Shown one piece after another: positions 55,837-64,000 of a stretch of 64,000 nt of DNA (position 1 is its first letter; every line of letters starts with the position of its first letter). Source of the stretch: Pedobacter ginsenosidimutans (GTDB lineage Bacteria; Bacteroidota; Bacteroidia; Sphingobacteriales; Sphingobacteriaceae). The DNA is taken from contig NZ_LMZQ01000017.1 in NCBI RefSeq assembly GCF_001442625.1, positions 1 to 64,000 on the forward strand. The letters are read 5' to 3'. The position numbers and the translations under genes are program-made. Under the pieces are notes generated by a model that was not told the origin of the DNA, made no database searches, and saw nothing but the letters and a program-made list of their open reading frames with translations.

Positions 55837-57017
55837 TGGCCAAAAGTAAATTCAAGAAGATTACCGGCTGGCTCCATCTTTGGATAGGGCTGGTAACGGG
55901 AGTTGTTGTCGTGATTGTATCCATCACGGGATGCATTTATGTGTTCAATGAGGAGATATTTGATGCCGTCCACCGGGATATTGTGTATGTTCAGAAAACC
56001 GGCCAGCCGAAGCCGGTTTCTGAATTGCTTGCCAATGCACAACAAGCGGTTGGCCCTGGAAAAGTCCTCTCAAATGTGAAGATTTCAGCAGACAACAAAA
56101 GCTATGTGTTTTCTGGTTTTAAGGTTAATAAAAAGGAAAAGATCAACCTTTGGTACTTTAGCCAATTTGAGTATTTAAATGATATTTATGTAAATCAATA
56201 CACAGGGAAGGTTCTGGGGATAATTGATGTCCGTTACGAATTTTTCAATATCGTTGAGCAGCTGCACAGACAGTTGTTATTGGTAAAACCTATCGGAAGC
56301 CTTGTAGTGGGTTCCTGCATTCTTCTATTTCTTGTGATGCTCATCAGTGGTTTTATCCTTTGGCTGCCAAAAAACTACAAGCAGTTTAAAAAAAGTATTA
56401 CAATCAAATGGAATGCAAAATGGAAACGGGTAAATTACGATCTGCATAATTCATTGGGCTTTTATATTCTGCCAGTGGCGATGCTTATTGCCATTACAGG
56501 TTTGGTATGGTCTTTTAAATGGTGGGAAACCGGGATTTATAAACTTTTGGGAGACAAGGGGAAGACTGGTTTTGCGCGGACACTGCCCATCATCAATGCT
56601 AGTGATTCGACATTAAACAAGATTGACCTCATTCATTATGACCTGGTAAAAAAACTAAAAGGTGATTGGGTGGAGATCGGAATCGGCATCCCGACTGAAA
56701 CCAATAAGGTTTCGACCTCATTTGTCAGTATTGAGAGCAATAAGGATGGCTGGCGGGGTGTTAGTTATTATTTTTATGATGGTAGGACTGGAAAGATAAT
56801 TGATGTTTTACCGCATTCACAGAAAACGCTGGGCATGAAATGGAGAAATTCAAATCTTCCGATGCATACAGGTAGAATATATGGTCTGGGTACACAGCTA
56901 TTGGCTTTTTTTGCTGCTTTGATCTGTGCTTCCCTTCCGGTTTCAGGGTTTCTGATCTGGTTGGGGAAAAGGAAGAAAAAGCCTAAGTCTTCCCTCAAGT
57001 TGGGTTTGAATGCTTAA
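55836..57017 (+). CDS. PepSY-domain inner-membrane protein, probable ferrisiderophore reductase
   Basis: The ATG overlaps the receptor stop by one base (TAATG), so translation is coupled. The 393-residue protein has four membrane segments, at about 15-37, 146-176, 204-226 and 352-378. Histidines lie near several of them (LHLWIG, EQLHRQLL, YDLHNSLGF, LPMHTGRIYG), as expected for a haem-binding PepSY-associated TM protein. In siderophore operons such proteins reduce ferric siderophore or move electrons across the inner membrane. The basic end GKRKKKPKSS lies in the cytoplasm. It remains open to expression from the receptor promoter despite the receptor's nonsense codon, though polarity may reduce it. 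Confidence 0.85.
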   Translation: MAKSKFKKITGWLHLWIGLVTGVVVVIVSITGCIYVFNEEIFDAVHRDIVYVQKTGQPKPVSELLANAQQAVGPGKVLSNVKISADNKSYVFSGFKVNKKEKINLWYFSQFEYLNDIYVNQYTGKVLGIIDVRYEFFNIVEQLHRQLLLVKPIGSLVVGSCILLFLVMLISGFILWLPKNYKQFKKSITIKWNAKWKRVNYDLHNSLGFYILPVAMLIAITGLVWSFKWWETGIYKLLGDKGKTGFARTLPIINASDSTLNKIDLIHYDLVKKLKGDWVEIGIGIPTETNKVSTSFVSIESNKDGWRGVSYYFYDGRTGKIIDVLPHSQKTLGMKWRNSNLPMHTGRIYGLGTQLLAFFAALICASLPVSGFLIWLGKRKKKPKSSLKLGLNA

Positions 57018-57033
57018 AAATGGACATTTAATT

Positions 57034-57642
57034 TTAATATTGAACCATGATATTTCTATCCATTATTTCAGATAGAAAAGATCGGGCTTTTTGACATATG
57101 AGATCAGAGATGTCATTTCTTTTCGTCATGCCTGATCCGCGAAATCTCGCTCTTGTGGCTGCATCGGTCAGAAATATCATATCGAGTTCCCTTAAGAACC
57201 GGATGAACACCTCCTTAAACATATGGGGGCTATTGTCATCTTTAGCAAAGACAGATTTTGAAATCAAATTTACATTTTCAGTCACACATACCCTTCTTAA
57301 TAAATCCAGGTTTTCTAAAAAACCTATCTTTTTCAAGTAATCCGGGGAATGGTATAGCCGACTATATTTCTCAAATGTTAAACGCTTTATTTCAACTAAT
57401 TCATCGATAAAATTGGATAGCGACTTATATCGTATACACTGCTTTTCGATCAAAATACATTCTTCATTCGTTATTTTTTCTAAAACACAGATCACCAACT
57501 CGTCTTTGTTTTTAAAATACCAATATAGAGATGGAATACTCACCCTTAACGATTTGGCTATATCTTTAAGGGGAGTTTTTTCAATTCCAAAATATGAAAA
57601 AAGCTGTATTGCTGCATCTATTATCGTGTTTCGATTTAACAT
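57034..57642 (-). CDS. TetR-family transcription regulator, last gene of the efflux cluster
   Basis: The 202-residue protein has the TetR helix-turn-helix (about 8-50; AAIQLFSYFGIEKTPLKDIA and the turn RVSIPSLYWYFKNKDELV). The C-terminal domain is helical and differs between members, so the ligand cannot be guessed. It lies 42 bases after an SDR gene that follows an RND efflux operon, all on the minus strand, and is probably its repressor. It converges with the PepSY gene with only 16 bases between stops and no evident terminator. Confidence 0.9.
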   Translation of the reverse strand: MLNRNTIIDAAIQLFSYFGIEKTPLKDIAKSLRVSIPSLYWYFKNKDELVICVLEKITNEECILIEKQCIRYKSLSNFIDELVEIKRLTFEKYSRLYHSPDYLKKIGFLENLDLLRRVCVTENVNLISKSVFAKDDNSPHMFKEVFIRFLRELDMIFLTDAATRARFRGSGMTKRNDISDLICQKARSFLSEIMDRNIMVQY

Positions 57643-57684
57643 ATCATATAAATTTCATAAGGATATCCGACAACACTAACTGAA

Positions 57685-58464
57685 CTATTTTGATTTCTGA
57701 CTTGCCAGTCCCTTTTTAATTTTCATCATAATACCATCAGGAACAAAGTTGGGGAGTTTGGCGTTAAACCAGTTTTGAAAACCAACTACTTTTTTCCCAC
57801 TCCCTACCAGTAGATGCTTTACACCCTGCATTGCCACTTCTTTGGGAGTCATCGGCTTGGTTTTATGAAGATTTGTAGTTTGCATCTCAGGTGTGGTAAA
57901 TCCAGTATCCACAGTACCAGGATAAAGAGACGAAACGATAACTCCGGTCCCTTCCAATTCGGCAGCGAGTGTTTCACTAAATGCCCTTACGAAAGCCTTG
58001 GTTGCAGAATACACAGAAAAATAAGGCATCGGTAAAAATGCGACCACCGAAGCTATGTTCATGATCCTGCCGGATTTGCGTTTGACCATATCTTGTGCAA
58101 AAAGCTTGCTTAAAACGACCAGACTGGAAATGTTTAATTGAATTATACTCAATTCTTCTTCCAATGGCGTTTCAGTAAAATTGCCATAGTTGCCAACACC
58201 AGCATTATTTACCAGATGGGTCACTAATAGGTTTTCGTCTTTCACCTTTTGGTAAAGGTTTTTAGCAGCATTCACATCAGAAAGATCTGTAGCGAAATAT
58301 TGAACCAGAATGCCATACCTGTTTATTAGTTCTGATTGCATTTGCTGTAATTTAGCTTCGGTTCGGGCAACCAATATCAGGTTTAACCCTTTAGCTGCCA
58401 ATTCATTCGCCATTTCGTAGCCAATTCCTGAGGAAGCCCCGGTAATTAATATGTATTCTTTCAT
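57685..58464 (-). CDS. Short-chain dehydrogenase/reductase
   Basis: The 259-residue protein is a classical SDR. It has the cofactor loop T8-G-A-S-S-G-I-G15, NNAG at 86-89, N111, and the catalytic S139, Y152 and K156 (VYSATKAF), with Y-x-x-x-K spacing. R34 after the second strand favours NADPH. Length and order are normal. The family reduces or oxidises many alcohols and ketones, so the substrate is unknown. It lies 103 bases after the RND pump gene and 42 before the TetR gene, so its product may modify or detoxify what the pump exports. Confidence 0.92.
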   Translation of the reverse strand: MKEYILITGASSGIGYEMANELAAKGLNLILVARTEAKLQQMQSELINRYGILVQYFATDLSDVNAAKNLYQKVKDENLLVTHLVNNAGVGNYGNFTETPLEEELSIIQLNISSLVVLSKLFAQDMVKRKSGRIMNIASVVAFLPMPYFSVYSATKAFVRAFSETLAAELEGTGVIVSSLYPGTVDTGFTTPEMQTTNLHKTKPMTPKEVAMQGVKHLLVGSGKKVVGFQNWFNAKLPNFVPDGIMMKIKKGLASQKSK

Positions 58465-58567
58465 CTCTAGTAAAATTTATGTGAGTAATTTTTAAGTATG
58501 CTGTTAATCAGGTTAATCAAGAACAGTCTCAATTCCAGAAACAAGTCTTTCCGTGTATTTTGACCTA

Positions 58568-61500
58568 TCATATCTTTTCGTGCAATTGTGGAGGGATGAG
58601 TTTGTACATTACCGGGGTAACGATCCTTGATAATATAGTAGAGCTGATCAGACCCCCAATCAATACAATGGCAAGTGGCGCTATCTGCGGATTGGGATTC
58701 ATGGCTATCGGGATAAGACCACAAATGGCCGTAATAGAAGTAAGTACAACAGGTAGGAACCTGGTTTCGCCGGCAATATGGATCGCCTCATCTATGCTTT
58801 TTCCATCTTCCCGCAATTGGTTGGTAAAATCAACCAATAACAGCGAATTCTTTACCTGTATGCCCGATAAACCAATGAAACCGATGATAGATACCAGCGA
58901 CATCGGATTTCCTGTCATCAGCAAAAATATCACCCCGCCCAAAACGCCCAATGGAATAATTGACAAAACGATAATGATTCCTTTAAATGTCTTAAACTGT
59001 AGCAGTAGCACAGCGATAAACAGGAAGGTACTGAGGATGATCACCGAAAGGAAATTTCCGCCTAGCGCATCACCTTCCGATTCAGCCTCCCCAGATAATT
59101 TATAATAATATCCCTTGGGCATTTTTAAATTGTTGAGTTCGGGCACAATATCCTTGAGAATATCGTTTGCCAAAACATTATCTTTGGTGAGCGAGGTAAC
59201 CTTTGCAAACCGCGATTTATTGAAATGGTTGATTGCAGTGGGGGAGGTTTCCAGCCCAATGGTTGCAATCTGATCGATCTGAATTGGTGCACCCTGGATA
59301 TTGTTCACATAAAGGTTCTTCAATGCATTTAGATTTGAAAACTTATCACGTGGAATGGTGATTACCACATTCCTCGAATCACCCCTGTCATCAATGTAAT
59401 CCCCAACAGTCAGTCCGGCAACAGCCAACCTGATCACCTTGTCAATGTCGCTGGTCAGTACGCCCAATGTCCGTGCCTTTTCCTTATCAATCTTGATTTT
59501 TACATCTGACTTATAGGCATTGAGTTCATTGTTGATGAAAAAAGTACCTGGGTGTTTACGTAACAGTTCCTCCACTTTGAACGAGAGCGATCGCAGGGTA
59601 TCCTGATGCTCTCCAAAAATCCTGACCACAATATTCGCCTCTATTGGAGTGCCTTGTTCAAAATCCTTCACCTCTATTTTTGCATAGGGGAAATCAGTGA
59701 ATTTGCTTCTAAGCGTTTTGATCAGTTCAGTTTTATCATTTGGGCTTGTCTCTTCTTCCAATTGCACAAAAATCTGTGCAAAATCTGGTTTTATATCCTG
59801 CTGATGCACGTTGTAATAGATCTGTGGATTACCTTTTCCTACATTTGAGGTGTAATAAACGATTTCCTTATGCTTTTTAAGTTCCATTTCCACTAGCTTT
59901 GCAGCTTTATCGCTTTCTGGGATATTTGCCTGTAGCGGCATTTTAATATTGATCAGAAACATCGGCTTTTCTGAGGTAGGGAAAAGTTTAAACCCTGCCA
60001 GTGGGAAGAGTAAAAAGGCCAATACGCTCAATGCAATCGAAATACTGATCGTTACTTTTGGCCACTTTAGGGCCAACGGCATAATGCCACGATACGACCA
60101 GGTTAAAAAGCCCTGCAATTTTTTTAAGAAATAATTTCCCTCCCCATGGGTATGGGTTTTCAGGATCTTGCTGCCGATAAAAGGCACAAGCGTAAGCGCC
60201 ACGATCATAGAGGCCAATACACTGGTAATAATGGCCATAGGCAGACTTCGGATAAACTCTCCGGCCATATCAGGTAGAAAGGCTAATGGTAAAAATGCAA
60301 TAACAAGCGTTGCAGTACAGCCTACAACAGCTACCCCAATCTGCTTGGTGCCCTTTAAAATGGCATCCTTTCTGGAATGGCCTTCTCTTAGCCACCTTTC
60401 TATATTCTCTACAACAACGATACTATCATCAACCAATAGTCCCAATGCTACTACAAGCCCAACGATACTGAGCTGATTGAGTGAGAAGCCCAAAAGATTC
60501 ATTGCAATAAGACCGAGGGCCAGGGAGAGTGGAATGGAAATCATTACGATCAGCGATGGTCTGAAGCCTAAAGGCAACAAGGTAACCACCACTAATAGTA
60601 TGGCCAATCCAAAATCAAAGCCCAGGTGTCCCAGCCGCTTTGATACCATATCTGCCTGGTCAAAACTCTTGACCATTTTAATGTTCTGTGGTAAGGTTTG
60701 GGAAAATTGTTCCAATACCGGAGTGTACTCTTTCTTAACCTGACTGATATCCACGTTGTTCTTCATCGAAGAGGTAACCAATATACAGCGTTGTCCATTG
60801 ATCCTGGTAATGTGGTTAATGGTGCCGTCCATATAGCTCACATGGGCCACATCCTTCAGGTATATTATTTTGCCGTTGGCATTATAAATGATCGTATTGG
60901 CCACATCTTCAACATTTTTGAATTTGCCACTGGTCTTTACATTAAAGACCTTACTCTCCATATTGATACTTCCTCCCGGAATGTCGGCCGCCTCACTTTG
61001 CAGACTGCCTATAACCAGGTTTAATGGTATTTTTAGCTGGGCCAGTTTATCGAGTTGCATGTCGATGCGGATTTCCTGCTCTGGCATTCCGGTATACTTT
61101 ACCTCTCTCAAATTGGTGATCTTTTCCAGCTGGGTCTTCAATTTGTCTGCATTATCGCGCAATATTTTGGACGAAGCGGTGTTTGAGATCAGCGCTACCT
61201 GAATAATCTTTACATCTGATGAGGCAATTTTTTCGGTCTTGATCTGATAAATGTCCTTTGGAAGTTCACCGTTTTTCAGCGCATTGATTTCTGTTGATAT
61301 TTCCTGGTATTTGTTATCCACATCAACACCATACTTGAACTTGATCTGTATCGCTGCTACGCCATCTTCAACTGTGGTCAGGATCTTATCGATGTTCTCG
61401 AGGCCATAGATTTTATTTTCAATGGGCTTTACCACCTGTTCTTCCATATCCTTCGGACTGGTGCCAGGGTAGATAACCGTTACCAGATATTGCGGAGGGT

Positions 61501-61621
61501 GGGTAGTCGGATCCTCCGAGCGGGGCATGGTAAAGAGTGTAAGCAGTCCCACCACTGCCACAAGCACAAATATGATCAGGGTAAACTGGTAGTTCTTTAC
61601 AGCAAAATTTGTAATTTTCAT
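58568..61621 (-). CDS. RND-family efflux pump inner-membrane subunit (AcrB/MexB superfamily)
   Basis: The 1017-residue protein has the RND layout. There is an N-terminal membrane helix (about 12-32) and porter domains (about 40-330; YPGTSPKDMEEQVVKPIENK). Six membrane helices follow, with the proton-relay Asp pair D398/D399 (GLLVDDSIVVVENIERWLR). A second half repeats the pattern with its own helices near 515-535 and 840-1000. The sequence is closest in feel to the multidrug/HAE rather than the metal (HME) branch, which would have charged residues in the helices. It follows the adaptor gene by 10 bases. With the adaptor and TolC it would form a tripartite exporter for hydrophobic compounds; the substrate is not readable. 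Confidence 0.94.
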   Translation of the reverse strand: MKITNFAVKNYQFTLIIFVLVAVVGLLTLFTMPRSEDPTTHPPQYLVTVIYPGTSPKDMEEQVVKPIENKIYGLENIDKILTTVEDGVAAIQIKFKYGVDVDNKYQEISTEINALKNGELPKDIYQIKTEKIASSDVKIIQVALISNTASSKILRDNADKLKTQLEKITNLREVKYTGMPEQEIRIDMQLDKLAQLKIPLNLVIGSLQSEAADIPGGSINMESKVFNVKTSGKFKNVEDVANTIIYNANGKIIYLKDVAHVSYMDGTINHITRINGQRCILVTSSMKNNVDISQVKKEYTPVLEQFSQTLPQNIKMVKSFDQADMVSKRLGHLGFDFGLAILLVVVTLLPLGFRPSLIVMISIPLSLALGLIAMNLLGFSLNQLSIVGLVVALGLLVDDSIVVVENIERWLREGHSRKDAILKGTKQIGVAVVGCTATLVIAFLPLAFLPDMAGEFIRSLPMAIITSVLASMIVALTLVPFIGSKILKTHTHGEGNYFLKKLQGFLTWSYRGIMPLALKWPKVTISISIALSVLAFLLFPLAGFKLFPTSEKPMFLINIKMPLQANIPESDKAAKLVEMELKKHKEIVYYTSNVGKGNPQIYYNVHQQDIKPDFAQIFVQLEEETSPNDKTELIKTLRSKFTDFPYAKIEVKDFEQGTPIEANIVVRIFGEHQDTLRSLSFKVEELLRKHPGTFFINNELNAYKSDVKIKIDKEKARTLGVLTSDIDKVIRLAVAGLTVGDYIDDRGDSRNVVITIPRDKFSNLNALKNLYVNNIQGAPIQIDQIATIGLETSPTAINHFNKSRFAKVTSLTKDNVLANDILKDIVPELNNLKMPKGYYYKLSGEAESEGDALGGNFLSVIILSTFLFIAVLLLQFKTFKGIIIVLSIIPLGVLGGVIFLLMTGNPMSLVSIIGFIGLSGIQVKNSLLLVDFTNQLREDGKSIDEAIHIAGETRFLPVVLTSITAICGLIPIAMNPNPQIAPLAIVLIGGLISSTILSRIVTPVMYKLIPPQLHEKI

Positions 61622-61631
61622 CTCGTGGTCT

Positions 61632-62678
61632 TTATTTGATAATTTTTACGGTGGACTGTTCGTTGAGGTAAGCGCTATTAGAAATAACTATGCGATCTAT
61701 TCCTTCCAGTTTATCTTTTAGGTAAACATTTTTATTGTCAAACTTCAGGATGGTTACAGGCACTTTTCTAACACTGTTTGTACCTTTAGGGGTAAAGATG
61801 TAACCTGTCTCTCCATCTGCCTCTACAAGGGCACTAAATGGGATTACTGTCTTGTTTTCTGAAGTATTGGTTTCGATTGCCGCCTTCCCGAACATGCCAA
61901 TTGCAGGTTTCAGATTGCCCATCTGGAGCTTCAGCTCTACCTGAAAAGATCCGATAGAGGCATCAGCCGATTGAAGTTTACGCAATACCGTTGCCTGGAA
62001 TGGCTGTTCGGGATAACCATCAAGATAAACAACAGCTCGTTGCCCAGCACTGATTCCTGCCCACTCCAGGTCTGTTACCCCAACCTTTAACAAGTAGCTG
62101 TCAGTTTTTTGGGTTGAGCCCGTCATCAGCACCGGCATTCCGCCGCCAATCACTTCGCCTACGCTGGCAACCTTTTTGGTTACAAAACCATCAGAGGCAG
62201 CATAGATCCTGGCATAACGCTGATTGAAAGCGGTTGCCTCACTTGTTTTTTTTGCAACATCCAATGCCGTTTTGGTATTCTGCAGTTGTTCCAGCGTAAA
62301 TACACTGTCTTTGTAAAGGTTTACTGCCCTGGCATAGTCACGAGCGGCCTTATCTACACCTAGGTTCGCCTGGGCCAGACCAGCCGCAATCTCGGTGGTG
62401 TTTAAGGTGGCCAGCAATTGCCCCTTTTTAAAAAATTGTCCTTCATCTACCAGGATGCTATTGATTACTCCGCCAATTTTGAAGGAATAATTCGCTTCAT
62501 TTTCAGTGCTTACCAGTCCAGTAACCTGAATGGAATTTGTTACCCCAAAAGAGGAAATGGGCGCAACCTTTACAGAAATGATATCTGGCTGGCCAAGGGG
62601 ATTTGTATTTTTCGGTTTTTCTTTGCAGGCAAACAATAGTGATGTAAGCGCAATAAGTGTGAGTTGTGTCTTGTTCAT
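61632..62678 (-). CDS. RND efflux periplasmic adaptor (membrane fusion protein), lipoprotein
   Basis: The 348-residue protein has a lipobox C18 (SLLFACKEKPK), so it is a lipid-anchored adaptor. A lipoyl-like half-motif lies at about 65-95 (SFKIGGVINSILVDEGQFF, KKGQLLATLNTTE). A helical hairpin follows (about 98-160), then the second lipoyl half (ASDGFVTKKVASVGEVIGGG). Beta-barrel and proximal domains finish the protein (VVYLDGYPEQPFQATVLRKL, PFSALVEADGETGYIFTP). It lies between the TolC and pump genes with 5- and 10-base gaps. Confidence 0.93.
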   Translation of the reverse strand: MNKTQLTLIALTSLLFACKEKPKNTNPLGQPDIISVKVAPISSFGVTNSIQVTGLVSTENEANYSFKIGGVINSILVDEGQFFKKGQLLATLNTTEIAAGLAQANLGVDKAARDYARAVNLYKDSVFTLEQLQNTKTALDVAKKTSEATAFNQRYARIYAASDGFVTKKVASVGEVIGGGMPVLMTGSTQKTDSYLLKVGVTDLEWAGISAGQRAVVYLDGYPEQPFQATVLRKLQSADASIGSFQVELKLQMGNLKPAIGMFGKAAIETNTSENKTVIPFSALVEADGETGYIFTPKGTNSVRKVPVTILKFDNKNVYLKDKLEGIDRIVISNSAYLNEQSTVKIIK

Positions 62679-62683
62679 GATAT

Positions 62684-64000
62684 TTATTGTATGTTGAAAC
62701 TAGCGTTGGCACGTTCGATAGCGGTTAGGGATATCCAGGTGTCAAATAGGGCAATGTTGGATTGAAGCTGGGCATCTACCCATTGGTTCTGGGCGTCAAG
62801 CAGCTCTATATAAATGGCCATTCCCTCTTTATAGAGCTTGGTCATGTCATTATAATAAGTTTGACTGGTCTTCAGTTGCGATTGCGCCGCCTGGTACTGA
62901 GCTAAAGCACTTTGCAGGTTTGCCCTGCGCACGTTCAGTTCGGTAAGCAGTTGCTGGGTCACATGGTTGGTTTGTGCCGATACAGCCTGTTCACTGGCGA
63001 TAGCCTGTTTTATCTTATAGCTGTTCCGTCCTGAGGAAAACAGGTTCCATTCCAGTGAAACGCCCAGCAGATAATATCTGCTTTTCTGGTTAAACTTCCA
63101 GTCAAAGGCCTGCGAACCCAGATCGAGCGAAGTGCCGACTTTGGGTATAAGATAAGATTTGGCAAGGCCGGTAAGGTTTTTATTTATTCCTTTGGCAATC
63201 TCAAGCTTGGCCAGTTCCTCACGACCATTCACCTCATTAAGCAATAGGTTGTCCTGCGCGGGCAGCAATGGAACGTCGTCGGTCAGAATGGGCTCCGTTA
63301 ATGGTCTGTTTAATAGAAAATTGAAATAATAACGGGCAGATTCCTCTGTTTTTTGAGCAGCGGTAAGCGATGCGTTTATTTTTGATACCTCGTTCTGGCT
63401 ACGGATCACAGCTGTACGGTTGATTTTGTTGTTCTCAAAGAGTTTCCGGTTTACCCTTTCACCTTCTTCGAGCAGTTTCAGAAAAGATTGATAAATCCTT
63501 ATTGCGTTTGTAGCCTTAAGATAGCTGTAGTATGCCGTTTTGATTTCTTTTACCAGTTCACGTTTATACATCAGTATTTCCGCTTTCTGCAGGTCCACCT
63601 GTTGTGCTTTGATCCTTTTGTTATATACCAGTTCGGCATTCAGGATGGGAAGACTGGTGCGAAACTTGGCATCGTAGAAATTATCGGGGTTGAGCAGTAT
63701 GCTTTGGTTTTCAAGCTGAGGAAAGGAATTGCTTCCAGTGAGCTGGTTCAACGTGGCGTAGGCGGCATTAAAAAGATCGCCTGTAGGAAAATCAATTGTT
63801 CTGCCTCCGTCGGCTTTCGTATAAGTGGTAGAAAAAGTTACGCTGGGCAGGAACATGCTTTTTGCCTCTTGTAGGGCATAAATGTTCTTTTTCAAAAGGA
63901 AGTTTTGCTCCTTGATGCTCTGGTTTGATGCTAGCCCCTGTGAGATATAGTCGTTCAAACGGTTTTGGGCGCTTAGCCCCAATGGGAGCAAGATGACTGA
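62684..64000 (-). CDS. TolC-family outer-membrane efflux channel, N-terminus beyond the window
   Basis: The frame is open to the window end and reads SVILLPLGLSAQ at its first visible part, the end of a signal peptide. So the true start lies past 64000. About 438 residues are visible. Long helices of the TolC coiled-coil barrel are clear (SNQSIKEQNFLLKKNIYALQ, IRSQNEVSKINASLTAAQKT and, near the end, MTKLYKEGMAIYIELLDAQN). The last part has the outer-membrane-efflux repeat and ends ERANASFNIQ. It is the first gene of the efflux operon in this window, five bases before the adaptor. It would be the exit duct of the tripartite pump. Confidence 0.92.
   Translation of the reverse strand, partial: SVILLPLGLSAQNRLNDYISQGLASNQSIKEQNFLLKKNIYALQEAKSMFLPSVTFSTTYTKADGGRTIDFPTGDLFNAAYATLNQLTGSNSFPQLENQSILLNPDNFYDAKFRTSLPILNAELVYNKRIKAQQVDLQKAEILMYKRELVKEIKTAYYSYLKATNAIRIYQSFLKLLEEGERVNRKLFENNKINRTAVIRSQNEVSKINASLTAAQKTEESARYYFNFLLNRPLTEPILTDDVPLLPAQDNLLLNEVNGREELAKLEIAKGINKNLTGLAKSYLIPKVGTSLDLGSQAFDWKFNQKSRYYLLGVSLEWNLFSSGRNSYKIKQAIASEQAVSAQTNHVTQQLLTELNVRRANLQSALAQYQAAQSQLKTSQTYYNDMTKLYKEGMAIYIELLDAQNQWVDAQLQSNIALFDTWISLTAIERANASFNIQ

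Overview
The window looks like a chromosomal segment of a Sphingobacteriaceae-type Bacteroidota, most like Pedobacter. Three SusC/SusD outer-membrane pairs, a hybrid two-component system (HTCS) regulator, FAS1 lipoproteins, pectin-degrading enzymes, lipoproteins whose lipobox Cys is often followed by Lys-Lys, A-rich start sites instead of Shine-Dalgarno sequences, and a few promoters of the TTG-N20-TAnnTTTG form all point that way. No rRNA, tRNA or CRISPR array was seen.

Layout. (1) 1-8090 is an accessory region. It holds a short LuxR-type HTH protein, then a tightly overlapping, A+T-rich four-gene cassette (723-5728): an SMC/Rad50-like ATPase, a small helical middle protein, a PD-(D/E)xK nuclease and a DNA methyltransferase. 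A membrane-anchored small protein, a methyltransferase pseudogene with two nonsense codons and a decayed serine-recombinase tail follow. (2) 8092-14204 has a NarL-type response regulator and TPR histidine kinase, divergent from a lipoprotein, two secreted proteins and a class C beta-lactamase-type serine hydrolase. (3) 14725-43530 is one large polysaccharide utilisation locus, probably for pectin. It runs from a GH28 enzyme, a six-hairpin-glycosidase-like protein and an HTCS sensor/regulator to a FAS1-SusC-SusD-FAS1-FAS1-SusC-SusD-pectate lyase-six-hairpin enzyme operon. (4) 43715-45166 is a divergent HxlR regulator/NmrA-type oxidoreductase pair with overlapping symmetric promoters. (5) 45542-52902 has a 43-residue Cys-rich small ORF, a third SusC/SusD pair and an M14 metallocarboxypeptidase, suggesting peptide rather than sugar uptake. 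(6) 53368-57017 is an iron-uptake unit: a siderophore TonB receptor broken by an early TAG, and a PepSY membrane reductase. (7) 57034-64000, minus strand, is an RND efflux operon (TolC, adaptor, pump) followed by an SDR oxidoreductase and a TetR regulator. The TolC gene runs off the window.

How the parts work together. In the PUL, the HTCS would sense pectin oligosaccharides in the periplasm, surface FAS1/SusD lipoproteins would capture glycan, PL1 would cut it, SusC would import it and the GH28 and (alpha/alpha)6 enzymes would finish it. The four-gene cassette has the build of a defence system: an SMC-type sensor ATPase, a linker protein, a DNA-cutting effector and a methyltransferase that may mark self DNA. 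It resembles ABC-three-component systems with an added methyltransferase and is the best candidate here for a poorly described system. All functional statements are inferred from motifs read by eye; no database search was run.
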